Assembly (NCBI GenBank): GCA_020631735.1
Contig: CM036162.1
Coordinates: forward strand, 93,792,401 to 93,856,400
DNA length: 64,000 nucleotides
Direction of reading: 5' to 3'
From: Saccharum officinarum
Lineage: Eukaryota > Streptophyta > Magnoliopsida > Poales > Poaceae
In this document: piece after piece, positions 10,764 through 19,960 of the stretch
Numbering within the stretch: position 1 is the first letter of the stretch
How the letters are laid out: each line of letters opens with the position of its first letter
Notes under the pieces: generated by a model
The model's input: the letters and a program-made list of their open reading frames with translations, nothing else
Told to the model about the DNA's origin: nothing
Databases searched by the model: none
Program-made: the position numbers and the translations under genes

Positions 10764-11234
10764 TGTCAGGGGCTTGCACGGGGGGTGGCCGGCAACGTGG
10801 GGGTCGCGACAGCTAGGGCAAAGGGCAGTGGCGTGAGAGAGAGAGAGAGAGGGAGAGGGAAAGAGTTTTCACTTGTCTATTACTTGATCCGTTCGATTAC
10901 ATCTTCCCTAGTATTTATAGTCCTCATGGGACTTGACTCCTAAGCAATCTAGGAGATCCTTATCGGATTCAGATTCTCCTTTCCATCTAACAAACTTAAC
11001 TCCCTAACTTAACCAACTCTTTCCAAAACCAATTAGGACTCGATATGATAGTTGTTGATGACGATGGTGGGACCGGCGGCGACAGTGGCCGTAGCGCCCC
11101 CTCCTCCCTTGGGCGCGCACCCGGCCTAGGGCAGGCCACAAGGCCCGGCTGGCGCGGCGGCGGCGCCCCCTCCTTGGGCCCGAGTTGGCCCGTTTTCTCC
11201 GCCGACGAGTACGACCCGTGTTGGGCGTGTGACA
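10764..11234 (-). repeat. 5' LTR of the Reina-like element
   Basis: It has the same ends as the LTR at 7640. A TATA box (CTATAAATA, minus strand) lies near 10917, followed by the leader and the primer-binding site. A (GA)n run at 10835-10855 is longer than in the partner. Confidence 0.88.
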
Positions 11235-11902
11235 GAGTGTGAACTGCCGAAACTCCTGAGTTGTGGACAACTGGCAGATTCTAGTTTTTACTCAATGCAC
11301 AGTGCTGCACATTGCTGTATCATGTAGAGCAGAGACTGGAATAGGCTCGAGGGAAGAACAAGTAACAACACGGCACTGCATCCTGCAAAGTTATAGGTGC
11401 GAAATGAATGTCCATCGTCCTGGCTTATTTTGTAAGAACTCGATTGAGCATTGTAACACGAAGAACACCACTGCTGGATATAGGGCTCAAACGCCTGAAT
11501 AAGAATAAACCCCCTGTGTTTTGAGTGCATAAGCCACTGGAGACTTACACATCGACCCACGACGAACCATTAGATTATTGCCACAGAATCGAACCCATGA
11601 CAATGAGTGTCTATGGGAAGTTTGAACCTTCGGCTCCGGAAGTGTTACAACATCAATGGTTTTTGCCCCTTTGCCATCGTAGTTCGGAACTGGGCATCGA
11701 CTTATTTTAAGATTGCCACTTCACGCGGTGTATTTGGGAGGGCACATCGATTTGATTGGGCAATGCGCAGCTCGAGCTACATGCTTTGGCCGATGATTCA
11801 GTTCTAGCTTAGTAGGAAAGATGGACCACATCCCATCAATAATAGGATGAAGATTACCTTCCATCGTCATGTTATTGTGCTATGGAGTGTGGAAAGAAAG
11901 GA
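11235..11902. other. Right part of duplication copy A and non-coding DNA
   Basis: Bases 11240-11426 match 12319-12492 (TTGTGGACAACTGGCAGATT; TGAATGTCCATCGTCC). From 11430 to 11900 I see no gene or repeat signature apart from the similarity of 11680-11725 to 7300-7345. Confidence 0.5.
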
Positions 11903-12026
11903 ATACTTCCTCTATTCTAAAATATTAGTCGATCTGATATTTAGATATATAGCTATGTCTAGAGACACAATAAAAGGTATGTATTTAGAAATCTAAAACA
12001 ACTTATAATTTAGAACGGAGGGAGTA
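11903..12026. mobile_element. Short Stowaway-type MITE, 124 bp
   Basis: The ends TACTTCCTCTATTCTAAAAT and AATTTAGAACGGAGGGAGTA are imperfect inverted repeats, flanked by TA. The AT-rich interior carries no frame. Confidence 0.8.
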
Positions 12027-12235
12027 GAACAATTTTTTTTAGCGACACCAAATTACTATATTCTACACAATATTAAGAAGGGGAAAGGAGCAAAACACTT
12101 TCCCAGCCCTTTTTGCCGACATCTGTTTTTTCTTTCCTTGGGTGTTCCTTTGAGCAGTCGATCAGTTTTTCATTTTGCAAAGTGTTTTGTACCATGCCAT
12201 TATTCTAGGTTTCCTCTTTTTTTTAATACAAAACA

Positions 12236-12492
12236 GGTAGCTCTCTTGCGGGTTTTGTTTTCTTTTCTGAAAAAAATAACAATCCATTGAGACATTTCTA
12301 AAAAATCCAGTGAAAGTGTGAACTGCCCTCACTCTTGAGTTGTGGACAACTGGCAGATTCCAGCTTTTACTCAATGCACAGCGGTGCACGTTGCTGTATC
12401 ATGCAGAGGCTGGAATAGGATCACGGGAACATGTAACAGCACGTCACTGCATCCTGCAAAGTGTGTGAAATGAATGTCCATCGTCCGGGCTT
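12236..12492. repeat. Local duplication copy B (empty site of the Reina-like insertion)
   Basis: It matches 7576-7639 joined directly to 11235-11426, without the retrotransposon. The target in this copy reads AAGTG (12314-12318) against the GAGTG duplication at the occupied copy. The two copies lie about 1 kb apart once the insertion is discounted. Confidence 0.85.
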
Positions 12493-12749
12493 CCAAGCTC
12501 CCGGGAGGCGAGCTGTCTCCTCAATCCTCATCCGTTCAATGGCGCAGCACGCATGCACACTTATCCAGTCCCATCGTCACACAAATCCTATCCTCTTGCT
12601 TGCTCGCGTCAGTGCGGTTCTTCGTTCCTGCAACTCCCATACGACAAGCTTCTCCAATTATCCAGCCAGAGAGAATTCTTCTGAATTCCAGCCGCAACCA
12701 CAAGCAATATAATTCGACACACGCACAACAATTCAAGTCCACAAGTATA

Positions 12750-14179
12750 TACTTCCTCCGTTCAAAAATTAATGCAATTCTAGGATAGTGTCATGGTTTT
12801 GTATCTTAAATTCGATCAATTATCTATATATATATACCTAATACTAAAGAGGTAAAATTTCTTGCCATAATTTTTTTTCCGTCCATCAACTAATCTCCTC
12901 CGGATTCACGCTTAGATCGTCCGATTGTGATTCCGTGTCCAGGTCGTTTCTGTCTAATTTATGCCCACTCCGGTTTCCGTCAAGGTCTTGGTTTCTTTGT
13001 CCAGATTGTTTCCACCTGTGACTTTTTATGCTCGCTTCAGTTTTCATGTCGATTTTGATTTTATTTTGGTTGCCTAGTTCAGATTAGTTTCTTTCAGAGT
13101 TTTTTTTATTGTGCACGTTCTTTGCTCCTGTGACTTTTTTGCTCCCGTGAATTATTCTCATATAAACAAAAGGAATATTAAATATATTATTTTTGAACCA
13201 TTTTTTTGTGATTACACAGTGCAATGCAAACACTCGCAACACACGCACATTCACCTCTATGAGCGCATGCACGAAAACCCTACCCTTATAAGAATCTTCG
13301 AAGCCTGGTGCTCGAGATTGACGAAGTCACTTGAACCGTTGATTTTCCTAAGAAATAAAATATTTATGTAGTTTTGATTAAAAATATTTTTATTAAAACT
13401 TAGATCAGCCTATAGTCCAACTAACTAAAATTGTATATTAAAATTGAAATCTGGACGAGTTTGTTGTCTATTCCAATGTAAATAAATATATATCTGCAAT
13501 CCCTAATAAGGGCTGACACATGAAAGTATGAAACAACGAGAGAGGTCTTCCGTCATAATCATCAACAGATAGATAAATCCTTGGTATGTCGGCAACTAAC
13601 TCATTGCCAACTTAATTAGATACTAAAACTACATATATTTTTGGATCCTCAGAGAAAGTTATGAAACTTGATATTTAACTGTAGCAACACATAAATAGTA
13701 TAAAATTAAATTTATGATATATTTACATCTAAATATTTATGTGCTTTTCAATGGGAGAAAAAAATGCACCAATGTTGTATTTTAATTCGCTACAAACTTA
13801 ATAGGATACTGTCATATTATTGACAACATTAATTTATGCTATGGATATCATGATTATTATAAAATAAACTACAGATTTTAAATTTTACAGATATGGTAAA
13901 ACATAAATATATATGTATTATTCTCATTATTGTTTCCCAAAAAAAACATTAGATAATTTTTCTCCCGTTGCAACGCAACGGGCATGTTTGCTAGCAGATG
14001 AAAAATTATCAATATTTATGATATCAAATAAATATCATTAGATTAATTATGAAATGTATTTTTATAATAAATTATTTTGGAGTCATAAATGTGAATAGTA
14101 TTTTTTTGAAATTTGGTTAAACGTGAATCAATTTTGCTAGCACGCAACACGTTGCATTCTTTCGTAGACGGAGGGAGCA
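12750..14179. mobile_element. Stowaway-type MITE split by a Helitron
   Basis: The left arm 12750-12822 starts TACTTCCTCCGTTCAAAAAT. The right arm 13995-14179 ends TTTCGTAGACGGAGGGAGCA, the complementary end with one change in the last bases. Joined, the arms make a normal Stowaway of about 258 bp. The split point coincides with the Helitron ends, which supports both calls. Confidence 0.8.
12823..13994 (+). mobile_element. Non-autonomous Helitron, 1.17 kb
   Basis: The 5' end is TC (TCTATATATATATACC) directly after an A. The 3' end has a perfect 8-bp-stem hairpin (CCCGTTGC / GCAACGGG, loop AAC, 13964-13982), then 8 bases and CTAG at 13991-13994. This is the usual Helitron CTRR terminus with a subterminal hairpin. 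The base after CTAG is C where T is usual. No Rep/helicase frame is present. A segment at 13195-13330 resembles another dispersed grass repeat and may be captured or nested. Confidence 0.82.
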
Positions 14180-14548
14180 ATATCCACTCCCTGCCCCCAC
14201 CCCCACACTGGCCACTGTAATGCATAATATGCTTGTCGCTGCATGCATGGTACTTGGAGCCTGTAACTCGAAGCGTCTGGGAGGAGACGGCCAGTGCCGA
14301 CGATGATGATGATTGCATTGCAGGCAGGAGCCCCATGTCCATGTGTGCACAGCACTGCTCATCTCACTGACTCACTGGCCCCGGCGGCCGGGCCTGGAGG
14401 CTGCTGGTGCTGGAGCCCCTGGACTGGACCCTGAGAAATTCATCTGCACCTGCTTGGAAGCGCCCATGTTCTGTGGGTGCCAGGCCTGGCCTCCTGACCA
14501 TGACAACTTCGCATCGCAGCCGTCCACCTGCATGTCAATTGTCATACG
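14180..14548. other. Non-coding stretch, no gene recognised
   Basis: It is GC-rich with CCCCAC runs and CGATGATGATGATTG near 14300. Overlapping short frames occur on both strands and none has a domain. Confidence 0.4.
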
Positions 14549-14797
14549 TACCGTCCCGGAACAGATGACCTTACGGGATGCTGGCTGCTCAAACTTGTCA
14601 ACTTTGACTGATTCGTAAAAAAAATATGTATAGTATTTATATCTTCAAATAAATTTATTATGATAGTATATTCAACTATCTATCTAATGATACTAATTAT
14701 ATATTATAAATATTATTATTCTTTTACGTATAATTGATCAGAGTTTAAAAAAATGATTTCTCAAGAAGCGAGAATAACTTTTATTTTAGGACAGAGT
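14549..14797. mobile_element. Diverged Stowaway-type MITE
   Basis: It begins TACCGTCCCGGAAC and ends TTTAGGACAGAGTA. The interior shares TCAACTTTGA, AAATAAATTTATTATGA and GATTTCTCAAGAAGCGAGAAT-type phrases with the better copy at 15555-15815. Confidence 0.65.
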
Positions 14798-15178
14798 AGC
14801 ACGAGCATATCCTTATCAACATTCAACAACCGCTGCGCCGCTGTCCGGTTAAAAGGGGCCATGCAGTGGCAGTCCCAGCCCCCGGCCAGATTCTTTACAT
14901 GCACTCACGCATGGAGGGAACCACCTGCCAAATCTGCACCCGTCCCCCGTCCCCGTCCTGGAGGCACATCTCTTTCCCTCGCGATGAATGCCCCCATTCA
15001 TGCCTCCCTTCGTCCATGGGTGTCTGTCATGATGGCCTGCACTTTTCGGGGCCGCCTGCCTGACTGGCACTTGAGCAGCAGCTATTATGGCCGATTTAGT
15101 CGCAGGATCTGTAATTGTCATGGAGCATGATACACTTGCTGTCAGTGGTTGTTGCATGGCCGCGGCTCATGTTTGCAG

Positions 15179-15399
15179 GACAAAATTCACTAGTAGAACC
15201 TTACTTATGGCACAACGGAACGGATACAGAAAATTCTGCAAAATGTTTGTCCGATGCTGATCAGTTTGATAGCCGAATGAATATGTATGTTAATTTGCCC
15301 CCACAGAACAGTACGCCGTCATCTCAACTTGAGTCCTCAGAGGCTGCTGATGAGATGCATTCTGCGTACTCTGAACTTTGCCAATTCAGTCCTGCATAA
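15179..15399 (+). CDS. Possible terminal exon of a host gene or captured gene fragment
   Basis: A splice acceptor (CATGTTTGCAG, ending 15178) is followed by 73 codons and TAA at 15397. The predicted peptide is hydrophilic and rich in Ser, Asn and Glu, ends CQFSPA, and contains VEPYLWHNG. Composition is exon-like and unlike the surrounding AT-rich MITEs. No upstream exon with a matching donor could be identified, and I recognise no domain, so the function is unknown. It may be the tail of a degraded or captured gene. The frame is also open upstream of the acceptor to 15115, which weakens the exon argument. Confidence 0.3.
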
Positions 15400-15554
15400 T
15401 TCTACACATGCATATGCTGCGACCTAATCAGTAGGAATAGGATATTACCAAAGGATTGTTCTTTGCCGCCGGAGATAACATATACAAACATGTCAACTCA
15501 CAATGCAAGTGATTCAATTGACAAGGTGGTCCAGGTCATCTGGCATGTATATAG

Positions 15555-15815
15555 TACTCCCTCCGTCCCATTGATCGTGCAACTATGGGAAACGTGCCGT
15601 TTAAACTGTGTCAACTTTGACCAAATTTATAGCAAAAAGTATTAGCATTTATGTCTCGAAATAAATTTATTATGAAAATATATTTCATAACCAATCTAAC
15701 GGTACTTATTTTGTCTCATAAGAGTTAGTATTTATTTATATAATTTTAATCAAAATTTGCGATGGCTGATTTCTCGGGATGCGAGAATTGCATATTCATT
15801 GGGACGGAGGGAGTA
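15555..15815. mobile_element. Stowaway-type MITE, 261 bp
   Basis: The terminal inverted repeats TACTCCCTCCGTCCCA and TGGGACGGAGGGAGTA are near perfect, with TA at both ends. This is the cleanest of the Stowaway copies here. Confidence 0.9.
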
Positions 15816-16013
15816 TAATAACAAGCACTATACATGATCAGCCAAATCCTTGTTTACTGCGTAGCAGTAGCAGCTAGCTAGATAGAACTTGATAGATTAC
15901 ATCAATTCTTTCAAGGTGGTATAAAAGAAACCTAAGCTAGGCTAGGCTAGGCTAGGAAGAAGACAAGCATGGCCGAATACTGTCACTTGTGCTATCTCCT
16001 CTTCTTCCACTGA

Positions 16014-16255
16014 GGCCCTGTTTAGTTACCTAAAAATTTTGTAAAATTTTTTAGATTTTCCGTCACATCGAATCTTTAGACACATGCATGAAGCATTAAA
16101 TATAGATAAAAAATAAAACTAATTATACAGTTTAGACAAAATTCACGAGACGAATCTTTTAAGCCTAGTTAGTCCATGATTAGATAATATTTATCAAATA
16201 ACAACGAAATTGCTACAGTAGCGTTTCCCAAAAATTTTCGGGAACTAAACAGGCC
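16014..16255 (+). mobile_element. MITE with GGCCCTGTTTAGTT ends (copy A)
   Basis: The left end GGCCCTGTTTAGTT pairs with AACTAAACAGGCC at the right. The interior has the conserved CATCGAATCTTTAGACACAT, ATGCATGAAGCATTAAATAT and TAGTTAGTCCATGATTAGA blocks of a very common sorghum-type MITE family. The flanks CTGA / CTGAG may be a target duplication. Class assignment (hAT or PIF derived) is uncertain. Confidence 0.85.
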
Positions 16256-16270
16256 CTGAGACGAGAATAA

Positions 16271-16509
16271 GGCCACGTTTAAATTGCAAATATTTTAAAC
16301 CCGATGAATAGTACCACTTTCGTCTTATTTGGTAAATATTGTCTAATCGTGGACCAACTAGGCTCAAAAGATTCATCTCGTGATTTTCAACTAAACTGTG
16401 TAATTAGTTATTTTTTTACCTACATTTACTACTTCATGCATGGGTCTGAAGATTGATGTGATGGAGAGAGTGAAAAAATTCTAACTTTTGGATGCATCTA
16501 AACAATGCC
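16271..16509 (-). mobile_element. Same MITE family, opposite orientation (copy B)
   Basis: Its reverse complement carries the same blocks (ATGCATGAAGTAGTAAAT, GAGCCTAGTTGGTCCACG). The ends GGCCACGTTTAAA and TAAACAATGCC are more diverged. It lies 15 bases from copy A, facing it. Confidence 0.85.
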
Positions 16510-16959
16510 TAAAAGAACACACACAGCTTTCTTTCATAGGCACGAGGCGATTACAAGCAGGCCAGGTTTGACCGTCATTTCATCCTATGTATACGACAAC
16601 TGTTCAGTCGCCAGGGAAAGAGTATGATCAGATCGTGATCGATCTTCAAATACGTCTGTCAACCCCTTTCTTAAACGAAAATATGTCTGCCAACCGAATC
16701 GTTACTGTTTAAACAAAGAGAAAAAGGAAAACAGAAAACCCGTCGTGCGGATCGGAAACCAAACAAGCATCGGCATCTGCAGTACGAGGTCACTGACACT
16801 GAAGGCTTAAATCAGACCACCTGATCGTATCGCATTTGAGATCTTGAGCTCAGGCTTCCACATGCTCACCTGCAGCTCGCCAACGTCATGTTGTTCTTCG
16901 CACTTCACAACCACCCCGGCCTCCATAGCTGGCGAAAGCAGTTGACCCCGAGTATAGTT
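16510..16959. other. Non-coding stretch
   Basis: I see no gene or repeat here; only short frames without similarity to known families. Confidence 0.4.
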
Positions 16960-17949
16960 TTCCAAACGAGCGGCACGGCACGGCACCGGCACGGCCCGGG
17001 CACGGTACGGTTAGGCACGGCACGATCTGGCCCGCGTGTCTGTCGTGCCGTGCCTGATAGTGCCGCCATGCCGTCAGCCAGACACGGGCACGACACTATA
17101 GACTCTGGAGCGTGCCGTGCCAGGCCGTTTGGCACGGCAGCACGTTCGTGCTCGTGCCGGCCCAGACACGGTTCCAGCATATGCAAGTTACATCTCTTTC
17201 AATAGAGAAAAATGCATCTACCTTTAAATTCAACAAAAAAATCAAAAAAAACACAGCTGAACACATCACAGATAGCAACAGAAAGGAGCTGTGCAATGGC
17301 TGCCTCATTAAAAACCTGTCTAGATAAAATTCACCCTTATGAGAAACCCTACATAGGGAAAAAGAGTGCAGTCAGCTCCATAATATTAAACTTGTTCATT
17401 ACATCAACAGTTCAACACCCCAAGGGCCCAAGTTCAGCTGCTCCAGCAGCAACAAGTTCAAATCCTATTTAAGTTACAGAACCATTACATAAATGACTAA
17501 TCAACATCAAGATAAAGTTCTTCAAATGCCTCCACCAGCTCCTTGTCCTCCACCATGTGCTGAATCCTTATCTCTGCAGCCTCCCAGTCCTTGATGCAAG
17601 CAAGTGCCTCCACAGTTTCTGGCTTCAGCCTCCGCCTTCGTTCTTCGATGATCCTGTCAGTGGTGCTAAAAGTAGCTTCTGAAGATATGGTGGAAACAGG
17701 CATACTAAACACATCTTTAGCAAGAGTAGAAAGAACAGGATATGTCAGTTTATGCTGATGCCACCAGTTCAAGATGTTAAAGTCATCATCTAACTGGCTG
17801 ACTGTGTCACAGTCAAGGTAAGAGGTAAGTTCAGAAGCAGAACCAGTGTTAGAGGAAGAACTTGATGCATGCAGCAAAGCAGTAGCAGGAATACTCCTAG
17901 ACATATCAAGATTTGGAGGAAGCACATCATCATCATCCTCAACGGCTAC
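16960..17949 (-). mobile_element. 3' part of a hAT transposon, cut by the Sirevirus
   Basis: At 16970-17165 the phrase GGCACGGC / GCCGTGCC occurs many times in both orientations, the subterminal repeat pattern of Ac-like hAT elements. The transposase C-terminus follows at 17497-17949. The remainder of the transposase should lie beyond the right end of the Sirevirus at 31323, but that side begins with an assembly gap and the sequence after it is not hAT. Confidence 0.75.
17497..17949 (-). pseudogene. hAT transposase C-terminus (dimerisation domain), truncated
   Basis: The frame ends at 17497. It encodes the hATC dimerisation domain: a segment with ELTSYLDCD, then FNILNWWHQHKLTYPVLS, then AKDVFSMPVSTISSEATFS, then IIEERRRRLKPETVEAL and a closing acidic tail. 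This domain lets hAT transposases dimerise on their inverted ends in the nucleus. The DDE-like catalytic part and the zinc-finger BED domain are absent because the Sirevirus LTR begins at 17950; the open frame runs on into the LTR by chance for about 20 codons. It is no longer a functional transposase. Confidence 0.85.
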
Positions 17950-19556
17950 TGAAAGGATCAAGATGCCTAAGAGGGGGGTGAATTGGGCTTTTCTAAAAAT
18001 TAAATGCAAGAATTAAATCCTACAAGCCGGAATTCACCCCTAGTGTCTACTTGTGTTCCTAGAGAGTCTACCGATACAAAGTTTTGCACCCTAGTTTCCA
18101 ATCCTAGTCTAGCATGGCAAGTCTAGGAATGTAAAACAAGCAATGAAAGTAAATACGAGAATGTAAATGCTTGAATATAAAGGGGCAAGGAACACGGCGA
18201 TGTTTTTTCGAGGTATCGGAGAGTCGCCACTCCCCACTAGTCCTCGTTGGAGCACCCGCGCAAGGGTGTAGCTCCCCCTTGATCCGCGCAAGGATCAAGT
18301 GCTCTCTACGGGTTGATTCTTCGACACTCCGTCGCGGTGAATCACCCAAACCCGCTCACAAGATGAGTTGGGTCATCCACAAGCTCCGCCGGATGATCAC
18401 CGAACTCCCAATCACCACCACGCCGTCTAGGTGATGGCGATCACCAAGAGTAACAAGCTAGAACTCTCACTTGACCACTACGAGCCCAAATGAGAAGGTG
18501 GATGCACACTTGCTACTCTCTAATCGCTAGTGAGGAACTCTCAAGCTTTGATTCTCAAATCTCTATCCTCACTAGTGCTCTTGCACTCCCTTGCACTCCA
18601 AAGGTGTTTTTCAGCTGATCAAATGAGCAAGAGACCTCTAAAAGAGGTGGTGGGGATGTATTTATACACCCCACAGACAAAACGAACCGTTACCCGCTGA
18701 CTCAGCAAAACACGAGCTGACCGGACGCGCCGGTTGAACTGACCGGACGCGCCGGTCGCTCGTAACGGTCGAAATCCGAAAATCAACTGAGTGACCGGAC
18801 GCACCGGTCAGGGGCGACCGGACGCGTCCGATCGTGCAGGGAGCATACTGTACTCGCACCGGACGCGCGACCGCGTCCGATCGGTGATGACCGGACGCGT
18901 CCGGTCGTCTCTGGACCTTACTGGACTGTGACCGGACGCGCCGATCACACCCAGGTCGCGTCCGATCGGGTGTTTCCCTCAAGTGACACGTGTCGACTTC
19001 TGACCACCGCGTCCGGTCCTCGCGAGGACCGCGTCCGGTCGTTAGAGCTGAAACCCTAGCCGCGGAACTGTACTGACCGGACGCGTCCGGTCATGCCGAG
19101 GACCGCGTCCGGTCATGGGAAAACGACCCGAAACTCTCCGAAACGCGTCACAACTTGAACCAAGTTGCTTCCAACTGAACTTTGAGCTATTCTAGAGCTG
19201 CCTAGCGCCAAGTTTAACAAGTGTGCACCACACCTAAATGTAGGACTCGCCTAGGTCAAGCTACCCGCTCATGCCCCCCTTTATAGTACGGCCAAAAGAG
19301 AAAAACGAAGATCCTAACGACTATTCCAAATGTATCTCAACACCTCGACATCCGGAACTAACCGTCCTTAATCTTGACGTCACTCTTTTGAAAACCGAAA
19401 CGATTTCCATCAAGGGGCATGAATACCATGGTGCCCAAAGCAGTTAAAACCTCCATGACCTAACTTACCAAAGTTTCTGCAAAACACACGTTAGTCATGG
19501 TAATAAAGCGTTGTCATCAATTGCCGAAACCAAACCTCGGGGCCTAGATGCTTTCA
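17950..19556 (-). repeat. 3' LTR of the Sirevirus
   Basis: 1607 bp with ends TGAAAGGATC and GATGCTTTCA. It carries a TATA box at about 18658-18668 (minus, TGTATAAATA) and a cluster of CCGGACGCG half-sites at 18715-19120. Confidence 0.95.
18657..19120 (-). promoter_or_regulatory. Sirevirus LTR promoter: CCGGACGCG palindrome cluster and TATA box (3' LTR copy)
   Basis: At least twelve GACCGGACGCG / CGCGTCCGGTC half-sites, several forming GACCGGACGCGTCCGGTC palindromes (for example at 18890 and 19075), lie immediately upstream (minus strand) of GGTGTATAAATACATCC. The same block is present in the 5' LTR at about 30424-30890. Conserved palindromic motifs of this kind have been described in Sirevirus LTRs and are thought to be promoter elements. 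Confidence 0.75.
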
Positions 19557-19570
19557 ATCTCCCCCTTTTT
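19557..19570 (-). other. Polypurine tract of the Sirevirus
   Basis: AAAAAGGGGGAGAT on the minus strand ends at the 3' LTR. Two further copies (CAGGGGGAG and AAAGGGGGAGA) occur at about 19950-19976; the last encodes the final codons of the extra ORF. Multiple tracts are a Sirevirus feature. Confidence 0.85.
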
Positions 19571-19960
19571 GGTGATTGATGACAACACTAAGATATAAAA
19601 GATTTGAGTTGAGGTTTTCGAGCATGCATGGTTCACATAAGCAAAAAGCAATAAGCACAAGGGGTTAGGAATTGCTTATGTGCCCCAAGCCAAAAGAGTG
19701 TACTCATAAGATAAGACAAAGAACGTTAGTACACATACAGATATAGCTCATAAGAAATCGGAGTAAGGCACGGAAGCACAACCTTAGAGCTATAATTAAA
19801 AACGGTGACAAGTGTTAACACTGCGACTGGATAAAACATTAAGACTCAAGGTTTATCACACGACGACATGCACACGAATGCAATGACTGAAAAGTAAACA
19901 TGATGCATGAATGTAGCACACAAGAAAAACGAAAACCCTCTCTCAAAACTCCCCCTGAAA
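19571..19960. other. Sirevirus spacer between extra ORF and 3' LTR
   Basis: AT-rich and non-coding, apart from the polypurine tracts at its two edges. Confidence 0.6.

Larger units (their letters stand above)
7640..11234 (-). mobile_element. Internally deleted Reina-like Ty3 (chromovirus) retrotransposon, complete ends
   Basis: Two LTRs (7640-8149 and 10764-11234) are flanked by the same 5 bases, GAGTG (7635-7639 and 11235-11239). On the minus strand the 5' LTR is the right one. A degraded tRNA-Met primer-binding site (TCTGGTACGGGAGACC) lies at 10748-10763, and a polypurine tract (AGCGGAGGAGGAGTAC) at 8150-8165. The interior is only 2.6 kb: gag, a zinc knuckle and protease remain, then the sequence jumps to the RNase H-integrase linker. 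Reverse transcriptase is gone. The LTRs differ at many sites and by indels (510 against 471 bp), so the insertion is old. Confidence 0.88.
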
